DNA of 64,000 nt from Fremontodendron californicum. Taxonomy: Eukaryota > Streptophyta > Magnoliopsida > Malvales > Malvaceae. The stretch covers positions 42,124,814-42,188,813 of the forward strand of contig JAULJL010000002.1 of assembly GCA_030761205.1 (NCBI GenBank). The letters are read 5' to 3'. A program made the position numbers and the translations under genes. The notes below the pieces were generated by a model, which saw nothing but the letters and a program-made list of their open reading frames with translations, ran no database searches and had not been told where the DNA came from. Shown here in pieces: positions 10,708 through 23,623 of this stretch. Within the stretch, counting starts at the first letter, position 1, and the number at the start of each line of letters is the position of its first letter.

Positions 10708-13700
10708 TCACAATGCTGCCAATTCAGCCTTTTTATCCTCCAAAAGCTTTAGGTCCTCATGCCAACCTTCCAGTTTTGCCAACTTTTCCAACTGTTCTGG
10801 CTTCATATCTTGCTGTGGAGTTTTCTGTTGTTGAGCATCTGCTAGCCGAATCTACATACGGAAACCAATATTCAGGTAAATCAAAAACATAACACTTGAT
10901 GCTTTAGGTATTGAAAGCATGTCAGATTTAAAACAAGTTCTCTCTGAAAAAAGCATAAAAGCACCATGCCCCCATCCAAGGAATGGGAAGGAAACCAATG
11001 TAAACAATTAACTTGCAGCATGTCAGTACTGAAGTAAAGAAGTAATTCCATGCTGAAGTCACTCAAAGTCGTCAAACATGTTTAGCAACAACAACTTAAA
11101 GTTGAAATTTGTATAAACAATGCATATAACAATGAACCTTGTTGTCAGTCAAATATTTAGTTAATTCCTCTGGAATGTGCAAAGAAAAGTTAGAAGCATA
11201 CATCAAACTAATCACTGTATATATTTTCTGCAAACAAAGCCTCTCTTAAGACACATGCAAACACCCATGCATCCTTGCACAAAAACCAGAATCTTATTTA
11301 AAGCCTCTTCAGGGGAGCAACCGACTCAGATTAATTCGAATATGGAGACCCAAAGCAAGAGAACAAGTGAGAGGGATGTGCACCCAGAAGTCAATTATTA
11401 GCAGTGACTTTCATTATACTCACAGCCCACAAAAGAGCATAAGCTATACATAACAGGAAGAAAATAAGCAAGCATTTGGCAGTGATAAAGTAGCATACAA
11501 TTCTCATAGCTTTGTGGATGAGTTATGGGTAGCATATTTTAAACTTATTTTTAGAATTTTTTCAAAACTCTGCACCATATGCAGAGGTAAAGCTGTCGAG
11601 AGCATATGGTTATACCAACCAAATGCACAAAGATGCACATACACCTGGAAATGCATATAAGGTAAATTTAGTAAACAGAAAGTAAACATTTTATTAATTT
11701 GAATAAGTGGAAATATAATACATCTTTTTCCTTTTTCAGTTCTCTTTATTTATTTTAAACCTTAAAAAGTATTTTCAATTTGCTGTCCTCCCATCACAGA
11801 TGATTACTTAATGTGATAACATTCAATAGTGACAAGTCTTCTGTCTCTCGAGCACAAAAGATGAGTTTAATTTTAGATAAAGCTTTTAACATAGAGATGG
11901 CAATGCGAATTTTTCTATCTTCAAGAGTTTGTTAAGATGTACTTAAATGCTGGACAAGCTATAACCACTATCTTTTACATGTTAATACAAAAGGTAATGA
12001 ACCATACCTTCTTTTTAAGTGCCCGGATTTTTTTATCGAGATCTAGAACTGATGCCCCAGCATCTGAGGCCTCCACTGAGTTAGAGGGAGGAGAGGTTGG
12101 AACAGGATTTGGGGAAACAGCAAGATCAGTCATCTGAGATGTCAACGATTTAACAGACTCTGATCCATCATCTAAATCTTCCTCAAGTACATCCTCTTTT
12201 TTAATCTCATCATCAGCCACTGCTTCCGAGTTCTTACCCTTTTCAAGAGCAGCCTGCCATAAGTAAATTGGTAAATCAAATGCTAAGTGTTAATTTACAG
12301 ATCTTGTTGCCTAATGTCTAGAACAATGGCAAGACTAGATATTTTTATCTCACTACATTCATAGAGACATTAAGCTCATATCCAAAACCAATCAGTTTAT
12401 CTTATCAAGTATCAACAACCTAATGCAATAGAGATGCTTTTCTATAATTTCATAGCTCGCAGCAAAAATTTTGTTGCATAGCTATCTAGCAACAATGCCA
12501 GTGAAAATCTGAACCACAGCACAAATAACAAGTTTTTCATCCTCTTTTTTTTTTCCTCCGTTTTAGTAACAAAGAGAAAGGTAAAATAGAGATAAAGAAT
12601 AAAGAGTCCATTGTTTGCAAGAACGTAAAAAGCTCGAGAGCTGTTGGCAGACCATATATGCCATCACAAGCGACATAAACCACATTTACTATAGCTTGCT
12701 TTTCATAAACAGTAAAGATGTTCTGGTCTGTTTCCATGGACTTTTTGATCATTTACTGAAGAGAAAGGGCATTGACTGAAGACAAAACAAAATATATTAT
12801 ATTGTCCCTTTGCTATGGTGCACGAACCAAGCAAGAAAAGAAAATGACCATCTGCTTGGAGGCTTGAAATGGGCCATGGCTCAAGCATAGTAGAAAGTAA
12901 CAAAGGAGATGAAAATTTTGTGAGAAACGATAAGGCTAACATGTACATCCAAATATTTCGCCAACTGAAGTTTCAAGGAAAGGAAAAGAAATGAAATCAT
13001 TTCCCTTAGACATAGTTTAAGGAAACAAGCAGGAAAACTAAATGAGCCAAAATTGCAAAAACTATTAAATGGAAATTCATGCAAGATCACAGCAACAAGC
13101 TTCACACCTGTAGCCGTTTCTCCTTCTTTCTTTCATTTCTCCTTGCTGACTTAGTCTTGGTTTTTGCATCCGCAGGTGGATCATAACCTGGCAGCACTAC
13201 TTGCGACGCCATCTCCTTCTTCAACTGCATCACAGATTAAAACAAAGATCAATGTCACTCTTCTTATTCTTCTTTCTCCTTTTCCTTTTGGAAAAAAAAA
13301 AAAAAAAAAAAAAAACAACATTTGAAGGCGATATTTCCACGAAATAAAACTTTGAACCCGATAACCCCAAAGAACAAAGTCTGCTGAACTTTAGCTGAAT
13401 GGGACAGTCACATTACTAATGGTATGTAGCTAATGTATACTCATTCAACAAAACGTTATTAACAATCAAGTTACTTTAACGTGAAATTTTTAGCTCCAAA
13501 ACTCAACCATAAAGCCATAGCAAAAACTTCCGACATTCACAAACACCAAATATAAACAGTGAAACATACATCATTCACCATCCATCCATCTATCCATACA
13601 TAAACACAAGCATGACATACACATAAAGAATACAAATTCGATGCCATCCTTTCCTCCTCCTCAAATTATAATCACTAAAACAAGCCAAAAGAGGAAAATT

Positions 13701-13938
13701 ACATGCACATAAATGCATACATTACATACATGGACATGTGACATACCAGGGCACCTCTGGACTGGTAAATGGCGACTTCCTCTTGGGGAACATACCCGGC
13801 CCGAATCCGAACGGGTTTGCGGAGGGTGCCGTCGGGTCTTTGGGTGGGCGCTAGAATTCTTTCTCCTTCTTTTAGGGTTTTGCTCAATTCCGCCATCTTC
13901 TGCAGTTGCTCTGCACTTCCTCCATTATTGCTAGCCAT
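10708..13938 (-). CDS. PYM: Partner of Y14 and Mago (PYM), exon-junction-complex disassembly factor
   Basis: PYM binds the Mago-Y14 heterodimer and strips exon junction complexes from spliced mRNA, in association with the small ribosomal subunit. On the minus strand the exons are 13747-13938, 13108-13224, 12008-12253 and 10708-10851: 699 nt, 232 residues, all with GT-AG borders. The N-terminal Mago-binding (WIBG) domain is at about residues 26-67, with GERILAPTQRPDGTLRKPVR and GYVPQEEVAIYQSRGA. A Lys/Arg-rich linker (SARRNERKKEKRLQ) and an acidic Ser-rich middle follow. The C-terminal helical segment has MKPEQLEKLAKLEGW. The start ATG at 13936-13938 gives MASNNGGSAEQ, like other plant PYMs. 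Introns are long (0.5-1.2 kb) and hold nothing I recognise beyond an A-rich run near 13298. Confidence 0.93.
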
Positions 13939-15465
13939 TTATATAACTTTTTTGAAATTAATGGATTGGTTTCGCTTTGATCTTTGGGACTCTGATTACT
14001 GCTTCATTTCGTGAAATCCATCAAAATGTAGGTTGTCAGAAAGATCCAAAGAAAATTGTTTTTTTTTTTTATTTAAAAACTTTTGTTTTGTTTTTGGGTA
14101 CTTAAATGCATATGTTATAATTCCATTTTGCTCCCCTACATTTAAGGTATTTCGAATTAAGTCCCTTTAACAGTTTAACTTTCCTTCTTGTGAAGGAATA
14201 ACTAAGGATACAATAATTTACAAATAGCTCTTACTTTTATTAACTGAGTTTTTAACCTTGAGAGATACAATCCTATGCTATTTGGTAAAAAATGGAAATT
14301 GAAAACAAAAAAAGTTAATTGTTGGTAAAAAAAATTAGGTGAAGGAAGCTTACTTCATTGGATGATAAAAAATATCGCAATTTTTAACGAGAATTTATAT
14401 AAAATTTATAAATCATCCAGAAAAATTTGATGATAACAAAATCGAATCTAAATCTTATAAGTAAAATCAAAGCTAAATCTATTTAAAAAAAAAAAAAATC
14501 AAACCTAAATCTTATAAGTAAAATATTCCATCTTACCAACTCAACCACACTTTACAAACAATATAGTTAATGATACAAGGAAAAAAAAAACAATTTGAGG
14601 CGAACTGCTAATTAAATTAAAAGTTGATGCAATTTAATTTAAAAATTTACTATTGATCAAATACTTTTAAGTAGTTGAAAAAAAAAGTTTTCTAGAAAAA
14701 GTACTAATTCAACTATTTTTGAAAGAACTCAATTTATCATTAAATAATAATTAGTAGCAAGTTGAACCATATATTTTGGGTTTTTAATTAATGTATTTTG
14801 AGAATTACACCATTCAAATTTAGAAATTTTTTTCCTTTATAAATCGCCTTTTATATTATAATAATAATGTAACTAAATTATTTGAGTGTTGGAAATCAAA
14901 TGTGCATATTATTATGTTAAAAACATATTATAAGGGCATAAATTACGACCTTTGATTTGCATTTTCAAATTACATGGTAGTTTTTTTTGGTACAAGAACA
15001 TCGTAATCCGAGAATAAAAAAGATATTGCAAATGATAAAATTTAAATTTTAGATCTGTTAGATGTCATCTCTCAAAAATGATGACATAAACCAACTATGC
15101 TAAAATCAAGTTTCAAATTACATAATGGTTTTAATTATTAAAAAGTAAACCAAAAAAAAATTCCAATTTGTGGAAAGTTTTGAAGCATATTGAGACCATA
15201 AATCTAACACCAAAAAATGACATGGAAATGGCCCAATTTCCCTATCATCACATATCATGTAATCAAAATTAATATTGACAAAAGACAAACAAATCTACCG
15301 GCTCTCTACACACAGCAGAAGTAAGCAAAGATCAAATATTTGGCAACAGATTGGTTCCCTTTGCATGCTTAATTCGAAGAATTGTTGCTCCAAAGAATAA
15401 CATGTTATCTTCCAATGGGCTCTGGTCAAGGTTGATGATTAAAAGTATAGCTACACTGAGAGATT
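13939..15465. other. PYM / TMEM87 intergenic region
   Basis: AT-rich DNA that probably holds the PYM promoter (13939-14200) and the 3' UTR of the gene to the right (about 15300-15465). A short near-repeat of CTAAATCTTATAAGTAAAAT occurs at about 14450 and 14505. Nothing else recognisable was seen. Confidence 0.4.
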
Positions 15466-18160
15466 TTACTCCCTCTTATCCTCTTCTGAGTCATCTTCCT
15501 CATCAGAGACACCGGCATTTCCATTCTTTCTCTCCTGCTTGGCTAAACTGACATCCCCATCAGACTGCCCCCTAGTTAGAGATTGAGCTTCTTCATCGTC
15601 AAATTCCTCCCCGACATCTTCCGAGTATGCATATCTGAAGAAAGTTAGCAGTATCGAGTACGTTAGCATAAAGAAGTGGAACGAATACGGATGAAATTAA
15701 AGCTATGAGATACTTATATCAACACTCAAAAGTATTGTCATGACAACCTATATACAGGGAAGATTCCTTGTCTATTTGATTGCAGATTCTAATTATAAAG
15801 GTAAGTCCTCAGAGCAAAACATGGCCACAAGGTGCCTCCTTGTGGTCAAATAAGCTCTCTCCAGCAGGCCAAAACCTTAGGTGACATACCAATTAAGAAT
15901 TTTTATATTGAAAAGAAAGAAAAAAAGGTTAAGGCCATCCAATTAACTCCATAAAACTTCTAAAAGAGTAGAACGCACCGTTGGGAGCTCTGAGATGGAG
16001 CCCAAAGGTAGCAAATAACACAGAGTAGTGCAAATGAAAGAATGTCCCAGAAAGCTGTGATGATCCAAGCACTTTGCCACCTCTCATTGAATGGATCTGT
16101 TGCTTTGAAGTATACCTGTAGTACCAAACAAATCAGATCCATGATAAATTGAACCATTGATATCTTACTAAGGCCTACATACCAGTTTTAAGTACAATAA
16201 ATAATTGTCTTTCTCGCAATACTTCACACGAAACACAAATATTTGCCATTTATCCACGAAATATAACATGATACACCAACCGAGAAAGAAACCAAAATCT
16301 AGACAAAATATACCTCATAAGTTATCCATGCAACTGAAGCAATCACTGCCACAGCTAGTGCATTAGAGAATTTCCTATAGAGGTCCAACTTTACTGATAT
16401 TCTCTTTGCCTGGATGACAAATTAATGTCAGTCATTGAAATTTGCACCGTATGAAAGAACAATAGTGGAACAAAGAATAAGCACAGTTATTACAATGGAG
16501 AAACTTAAGGTCACCAATCATTAAAGCAGAAAAAAGAAAATTAGGAAATACCTGTAACTGCTCTAGTGTTTTTGAAAGAGATGTAAAAATCCACAATATC
16601 AAAAATGCATCCAGGAATGCAACAGGAAGGACTAGGAAGAGTCTTGCTCTTCCTGATATGTCATTGATGTTCCCTACATGCTCCGTAATGTCCAGCAATT
16701 CAGATGCCAAAAAATAAGTTGTTCCAAGAAGAAGCACCTTTGTGGTAAGGCCACCTAAAGTGGGGCGTACAACACCATAACCCATTGAAACAGAAAGTAT
16801 GAGAAGTCGAGAAAGTGTTTTTCGTATTGCTCCAACTGTCACAACCCAAGTTGTAATTACAACAGGCCTCATTCCCGTACTGCTAAAATTTGAATAGTCA
16901 AGATACCACAATATCATTTCAAACAAACCTAGACCAATGACAGCAGTGATGCAGTGCTGAAGTAGCAGGATATCGTTCCAAAACCTCATGTACTGCGATA
17001 ACCAGATGGCACTAACCAACAAATAGGCAATCGTCATGTAAACATAGAACTTCATCGATGGAGCCATTCTCCCAGGTAAATAACCATCAGGATTCTTCCA
17101 CACTGTCTTCCCACTCATTACTGTTCCCTTGAGTTTCGGATCACATGCTATGAAAAACAAATTATACATCCCAGTTTTCGTGATGGGAACCTCCGCATTG
17201 TCCATACTTGTTGATAAATAGTTCCCACCAAACTGTATGTTTAAAACAATAGGCCAATTAATATCTGTTGCAGATGGTATCCGAATAACTTCACCTTGCT
17301 TGCAACCTTCCAGCTTAGCAAGATCAGGGGTACAACATATTGATCTCTGTCCACCATAAGCTGAACCACCTATATTATTTCTATCAGCAGCCTCAAAAAT
17401 GATCGCTTGTATCAACCCGGTACTATGTTCCATGTCAGAATGTTCATCTGCAGCAGCCTGAGTCCTCCAGAATGTGATATTCTCAAATCTATATAAAAAG
17501 TACATGTAAGGCATAAAATTTTGAAAATGGAAACGCTTAATTCAGCACCAAAAAACTGGTTTTACTTTTATGGATAGACATAACTGTTTAAATCTATGGC
17601 TACATAAAATTCTGAAAAACAGCATTAATTATTTATTTTAACAAATGATAATGGCATAGGAAACTCGGATCTGCTCAAATAATCATTTTCACTTCAATAT
17701 GCAATTAATAAATGGTAAAAATTGAAAAGTACATTTCTGAAATTTTCATAAAATATTCTCAAAAAAGAACAATAATACATCTTCCAACGATCATCATAAA
17801 TACGACTAAGCATTAATGATTTTCTAACAGATCTAATTCAAAAACGACGCCACATTCTTCATTTAAAACTTTCATAAATTGAATTTAAATAAAGAAAACG
17901 ATTCACATTTTTAAATAAAAGGAAATGTTTCGTTAATTTTACCGAATAAAAGAGCGGCCATTTATGACGGAGTTGTCGGAGGAGAGAGAGGCGGCGAGGC
18001 CTTCACTGCCGCCGGGAAGAATGTAAGCACTGCCGACTTCATTGAATAGTTGGTTCTGGTAGATGTGGATTGAAGCGTTGACCGTTGTTAATGCGGTTGA
18101 TAATAGAAGAAAGATTAAAACGCCGATGTTTTTTATGGATATTTGATACGCGGAATCCAT
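15466..18160 (-). CDS. GOST-type seven-transmembrane protein (TMEM87 / lung seven-transmembrane receptor family)
   Basis: On the minus strand the exons are 17943-18160, 16552-17488, 16314-16409, 15979-16115 and 15466-15634: 1557 nt, 518 residues, in frame throughout. The chosen start gives MDSAYQISIKNIGV and a good signal peptide; an in-frame upstream extension toward 18325 is less likely. The N-terminal half is a cysteine-containing luminal domain (SICCTPDLAKLEGCKQGE, FFIACDPKLKG) of the GOLD-like type. It is followed by seven hydrophobic segments, starting about MAPSMKFYVYMTIAYLLVSA and ending about ILSFALLCVICYLW. The cytosolic tail is acidic (EEDDSEEDKRE). Family members act in Golgi/endomembrane trafficking or channel roles; the plant function is not established. 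Confidence 0.88.
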
Positions 18161-18605
18161 GGCGAGGAATTGGGGGATTAGTCTTAGCCCTAACCAGATA
18201 CAAAGAGTAGATCGGCGAATTTCAGGGGAAGGACAGTGAGTGAGATTGAAGCAATGGTTTAAGCAAAGAAGCAAGCCCAACGATACTGTCGGTGAGAGGG
18301 AAGTATGGTTACGCGCCCGATACACGCGTCTGCGTGGCTGTGATCTTCTAATTTATCATTTTTTTAAGAAAAAAGAAAAGGTCTGCTTAACTTAACTAGT
18401 GCCTATACGAAGGATTACTTTTTTATTATTTAAAACAAATATTTTATATTTAATATATTATTATCTAAAATATATATAATATGGATTACAAGTCCATTTA
18501 AATATCTGGCACGTGTATTTTTTGGTTTTGTTTTAATGTTGCAATACACAAAGCTTTTGGTTTCTTTTTAAATATGATAATTTGTGTCATGCTGATATAT
18601 TTTCA
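18161..18605. promoter_or_regulatory. TMEM87-like gene promoter and leader region
   Basis: Non-coding DNA upstream of the minus-strand gene. The first 180 bases contain mildly GC-richer leader-like sequence; the remainder is AT-rich and ends at the Mutator-like element. No TATA box stands out. Confidence 0.35.
18596..18605. repeat. Target-site duplication of the Mutator-like element, left copy
   Basis: TATATTTTCA at 18596-18605 is repeated exactly at 24290-24299, immediately outside the two terminal inverted repeats. A 9-11 bp duplication is characteristic of Mutator-like insertion. Confidence 0.85.
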
Positions 18606-19278
18606 GGGTTTTTTATACGAATATAGCCAAAAAAAAAAAATTAAACTCCAAAGTACCTATGCTTTTAGATTATTTTCCAAAATACGCTGGTTTTAAAATT
18701 AGCTGGGAAATCGCCACCCCCCATGGCGATTTCCCAGCATCAAAATATTGATTTTGGCTAAAAATACCAAGGGAAATCGCCACCCCCATGGCGATTTCCC
18801 TTGGTATTTTTAACCAAATTTGTAAAAAGAATGAAGGGAAATCGCCATGGGGGGTGGCGAATTTCCCTTCATGTAATTTTTTTTTTTAATTAATCAACAA
18901 ATTTTAATTTTTTTTAATTTGTAAATTTTATTTTTTAAATTTAAAAATTATAAATTAAATTAAGTTTCTTATTAAATTTAAATATGGAAAATTTTATTTC
19001 TTATAAAAATTAAAAAAACAAAATAATATTTCTTCTTAAATTTGTATATCAAAAATTATATTTGTAAGTTTTGTTTAAATTTTAAAATTTTGTAAGTTTT
19101 GTTTTTTAATTTTAAATTTTATAAATTAAATTAAAATAATTTTTTTATAATTAAAAAAAAAATTCGTAAGGTAAATTTTATTATTTAAAATTTATGAACA
19201 AATTTTTTTAAATTTTGTTAATTGATTTGTATTAGATAAAAACAAAAAACAAACAAAAAAAACTTGCATTACATTTTC
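18606..19278 (+). repeat. MULE terminal inverted repeat, left
   Basis: About 673 bp, the reverse complement of 23624-24289 with only scattered differences. The outer 250 bp carries three hairpins (18702-18738, 18760-18811, 18831-18872), all sharing GGGAAATCGCCA and its complement. The inner 400 bp is extremely AT-rich. Confidence 0.92.
18702..18872. repeat. Three hairpins in the left MULE terminus
   Basis: Hairpin 1 (18702-18738) has perfect 15-bp arms GCTGGGAAATCGCCA / TGGCGATTTCCCAGC. Hairpin 2 (18760-18811) has perfect arms of about 23 bp ending in the same GGGAAATCGCCA core. Hairpin 3 (18831-18872) has ATGAAGGGAAATCGCCA arms with one bulged base. The short loops are C-runs or G-runs, so the loop orientation alternates. 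Confidence 0.9.
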
Positions 19279-19326
19279 CCTTATAATCCAAAGTACATGA
19301 TAAGTTGAGAAAAACATGTAATTCAT

Positions 19327-22061
19327 TTATTGTTGATGCGAAGTCTCCCCCAATGTGCCAAATCGTTGCGGACAATTTCGACGGTTATGACCTCCGTTTC
19401 TGCATAATCCACAACGTTTTGGTTGGCCTTTCTCCCTGAGGTCCATTTCATTACGAATACGACTTGATTTTGGCCGACCATGTGGATTTCTCCGCATTTC
19501 TTGATTGGGACACACTTCTGGACCATCATATTGAGGCCAGTAACCTTCATTTCCAACAGCTTCGAACTCATGTCTATAAACATTCAATATATTTTTCAGT
19601 TTATAGACTTTGTCCACATATTGCATGCAATCTACATGGACATGTGCACAGGCAGCAACTACATGTGAACAAGGGAACCTTTGTGCTTGAAACTTTCCAC
19701 AATCACACCACATGTCACTGAGGTTGACTTTGTAGTTCATTGCAGAAACACCCTCTTGTGGAGCAACTAACTCTTCAACCAGAAAAGATTGATTTGCTCG
19801 CGTAAAATTACGAACAATGTGGGAGTTAGCTTTCGTGCGATTTTCTTGCATAGCTTGTGTGACTGTTTCACAATATGTGTGCCCTCCCTCCATCATGGCA
19901 ATTTGTTTGTTCCCCATCTTAACAAAAAGTGCAGCCAACCTATAATATGTTGATTGCACTAAAGCAGTAATGGGAAGATGACGCGTTCCCTTCAACACCG
20001 AATTGATAGATTCAGCTAGGTTGGTTGTCATATGGCCATAACGCCTTCCTTGATCATATGACTGCGCCCACTTCTCCTTGGGGATCCTATCAAGCCAGTT
20101 AGCCGCCTCTGCATTTTCTCCACGAAGATTGTCATACATGAAATGAAAATTCGGTCGCCTCAACTCGTATCCTAATAAATTTAAAAACAAAAAACTTTTG
20201 AATTTCAATATTATTTTATATGCTAAACGAAATATAAGAGATAAAATAACTATGATTTGATTCCATACCCATGTTAACAATTTGTCGACGCAATTCCTTA
20301 TTGTTAAACTTTTTCATAAAGTTCGCTGCAATGTGTCGAATGCAGTACACTGAATATGCATGTGGAGGATTCCATCCACCATTGCGTCTAATCGCAGCTT
20401 TGATGGCTTCATGTCGATCAGACAGCAAGCAAATGCCAGGCTGTTTTGTCACGTGTCTGCGCAAGTTACTGAGAAAGAATGACCAAGCCTCTGTTGTCTC
20501 ACCCTCCACAATGGCAAAGGCAATTGGCAGTATGTTTCGATTGCCATCTTGTGCAATAGCTAACAATAATGTGCCTTTGTATTTTCCATATAAGAAAGTA
20601 TCGTCTATTTGCACAATTGGTTTACAATACGGATACCCTTCAATGCACGACTTAAATGTCCAAAATAGTCGATGGAATATTCTCTTACCTTGGACCAATC
20701 GATCACCGTGATATGCAGGTATCGTTTGCAATTCCACAATTGTACCAGGCACGAAATGTTGCATTGCACCTAACCATTTAGGTAGCTCATTGTACGATCT
20801 TTCCCAATCGCCAAATACTCGAACAATTGCCTTTTGCTTTGCTTGCCATGTTTTCTTGTAGGAGGTGATGTATCCATACCGGATTCGCATCTCAGCGATC
20901 AAAACTGAAACGGAAATCTCCGGATTTGCTTGGACCAATGACAAAATGCATGAGCAGATCATGTTACAATCTAACTTGCAATGATCTTGTGAAATCATCG
21001 CCGATGTGCAAGTATGAGGCCCTTCATATTTTATAATCTCCCATAGATGTTTCTTCTTCATAAAAGTTGCCCTTATTCTCCAATTACACCCATTCCCATA
21101 CATTAAGCACTTGGCATAATATTTCGTCGGCTCAGATTCAATTACTCTGTAATCTACAGAGTTTTTTGATGTTATAGTGCTTGATAGCTGAAAGCACAGC
21201 CTCTTTCGTTGGGAATTGTAACCCAACACACAGATCAAGTGCAGATGGATCAAATGTCAGAGGCGTAGCTAATGTATGAACATACTCTGGAAATTCCGGC
21301 ACATGCATTGCCTCCAGATCCAGTGTATGCATATGGGATGCAGCCTGATATGGGGGAATATCTCGATGAGTGTTGATATCTCCATGAGTGTTGATCTCAG
21401 CAGGGACGACGTCTGGGTCAGAATCAGTATTGTCATCACTTGCGAATTCAGCATCCTCTTCTTGCTCACTAAATTCACCAACATCTTCACCATGGACTCC
21501 ACGTGGACGAACAGGATCAACACCAGCTGGCTCATCTTCGAGGGTAGTAGGAATTAGGGTTTGTGAGACTAATGAAGTCTGAAAAGTTGTAGCTTGAGAT
21601 AAGGGCACGACTTCTTCTGTGGGAACGTCGTATGTAGTGTGAACATAGAACGACCCAGAATCATAATCTTCTATGGGAAAGTTTTCTGTTGTGCGAACAT
21701 TTGAAGGGCCGCAATCATCGTCAACATCATCTATGTCAGCATATAACTCAAGGACACCAACATTTGCAAATGTCTCATGAGCATAAAACATGCATCTGAC
21801 ATCATCATCATCTTCAAGTGGAAATGTTCTATATCGGACACATCCTTCACCAATAGAAAGAGGATGCCTGTACTTAACCTCTGAAACTCTTTTTCTAGTT
21901 CCAGCTTTAATTTTTGTATGAATTTGCAGCTTCAGTTCCTCTAATGTGACGTCGTCTTCAACACGAAAACTTTTTGGACGTTCACAATCAAAGGTAGCAC
22001 CTTCGTCAGTATTATGAATTTGGCCATTATAGTAGACCAATGCGATCACTCTATTGCTCAT
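19327..22061 (-). pseudogene. mudrA: MURA-type Mutator transposase, frameshifted
   Basis: MURA transposases bind MULE ends and cut and rejoin DNA with a DDE catalytic domain. On the minus strand the ATG is at 22059-22061 (MSNRVIALVYYNG); coding runs to 20269, a 97-bp GT-AG intron follows (20172-20268), and exon 2 is 20171-19327. The total is 2638 nt, one more than a multiple of three. An A6 run (T6 on the plus strand, 21162-21167) marks the frame break between KEAVLSAIKHYNIK and NSVDYRVIE. Downstream are the plant MULE DNA-binding domain, catalytic D in VQIDDTFLYGKYKG, D in CLLSDRHEAIK and a likely E in TTNLAESINSVLKG. A SWIM zinc finger CDCGKF...PCSHVVA and a C-terminal zinc knuckle CGLCRNGGHNRRNC follow. 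Apart from the one-base break all key residues are present. Confidence 0.92.
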
Positions 22062-22351
22062 GTTGTGTAGCAAAAGAAAGAAGAAATATAGAATGATGAG
22101 AATGAGAATGAGGAGGTTTTAGCACTCAGGAAAAATCTGATTGAAAAACTGTTGTATGGGGGTATTGTAAACCTTCATAAGTATTATGAATTTATAATGG
22201 TTCATTATGTTGTACCAGATAACAAATCCCATCCTTTGTATAGGATGAAATCTGATTCTGATATTCTGCCTAGGACTATTTGACTATTTGACTGAAAAAG
22301 TTATAACTTATTCAATGCAAAATGTCATTGATAAATCCCATCATTTGTCTC

Positions 22352-23585
22352 ATCCATTGCAGAAAGAATCAAGTTCCAATATTTTCTCCAGCATTTGATG
22401 GACTGGAAAATAGCTGAAACCTGTCTAAAAACCTATATCATCAGTCTTATCCATTGCAGAAAAAATCAAGTTCCAATATTTTCTCCAGCATTTGATGGAC
22501 TGGAAAATAGCTGAAACCTGTCTAAAAACCTATATCATCAGTCTTATCCATTGCAGAAAGAATCAAGTTCCAATATTTTCTCCAACATTTGATGGACTGG
22601 AAAATAGCTGAAACCTGTCTAAAAACCTATATCATCAGTCTTATCCATTGCAGAAAAAATCAAGTTCCAATATTTTCTCCAGCATTTGATGGACTGGAAA
22701 ATAGCTGAAACCTGTCTAAAAACCTATATCATCAGTCTTATCCATTGCAGAAAAAATCAAGTTCCAATATTTTCTCCAGCATTTGATGGACTGGAAAATA
22801 GCTGAAACCTGTCTAAAAACCTATATCATCAGTCTTATCCATTGCAGAAAGAATCAAGTTCCAATATTTTCTCCAGCATTTGATGGACTGGAAAATAGCT
22901 GAAACCTGTCTAAAAACCTATATCATCAGTCTTATCCATTGCAGAAAAAATCAAGTTCCAATATTTTCTCCAGCATTTGATGGACTGGAAAATAGCTGAA
23001 ACCTGTCTAAAAACCTATATCATCAGTCTTATCAATTGCAGAAAAAATCAAGTTCCAATATTTTCTCCAACATTTGATGGACTGGAAAATAGCTGAAACC
23101 TGTCTAAAAACCTATATCATCAGTCTTATCCATTGCAGAAAAAATCAAGTTCCAATATTTTCTCCAGCATTTGATGGACTGGAAAATAGCTGAAACCTGT
23201 CTAAAAACCTATATCATCAGTCTTATCCATTGCAGAAAAAATCAAGTTCCAATATTTACTGCAGCATTTGATGGACTGGAAAATAGCTGAAACCTGTCTA
23301 AAAACCTATATCATCAGTCTTATCTATTGCAGAAAAAATCAAGTTCCAATATTTTCTCCAGCATTTGATGGACTGGAAAATAGCTGAAACCTGTCTAAAA
23401 ACCTATATCATCAGTCTTATCCATTGCAGAAAAAATCAAGTTCCAATATTTTCTCCAGCATTTGATGGACTGGAAAATAGCTGAAACCTGTTTAAAAACC
23501 TATATCATCAGTCTTATCCATTGCAGAAAAAATCAAGTTCCAATATTTTCTGCACCATTTGATGGACTGAAATATAGCTGAAATT
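22352..23585. repeat. Tandem array of about 13 copies of a 97-bp repeat
   Basis: The word AAGTTCCAAT recurs every 97 bp from 22371 to 23535 with no length change (12 exact periods). Copies differ by only a few substitutions, for example CCAGCATTT versus CCAACATTT and GAAAGAATC versus GAAAAAATC. Each monomer contains an imperfect hairpin, TATTTTCTCCAG paired with CTGGAAAATA. It lies inside the MULE, upstream of the transposase start. Confidence 0.96.
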
Positions 23586-23623
23586 TTTTTTTCTGCTTTC
23601 CAGAATTTCACTTGTTTGCTTAT

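Noticed and set aside
11975..12220. Separate small acidic protein on the minus strand
   Set aside because: This is PYM exon 3 with intron read-through at its end.
21138..21253. Intron at the transposase frame break
   Set aside because: The two frames abut at an A6 run with no missing protein sequence and no suitable GT-AG pair, so a one-base indel is the simpler reading.
19327..22061. Domesticated transposase host gene (FAR1/FRS- or MUSTANG-like)
   Set aside because: The gene is enclosed by intact terminal inverted repeats and a target duplication, and carries a frameshift, so it is an ordinary element gene.
22352..23585. CRISPR-like regularity of the 97-bp array
   Set aside because: There are no unique spacers; the whole 97-bp unit repeats, and it is inside a plant transposon.
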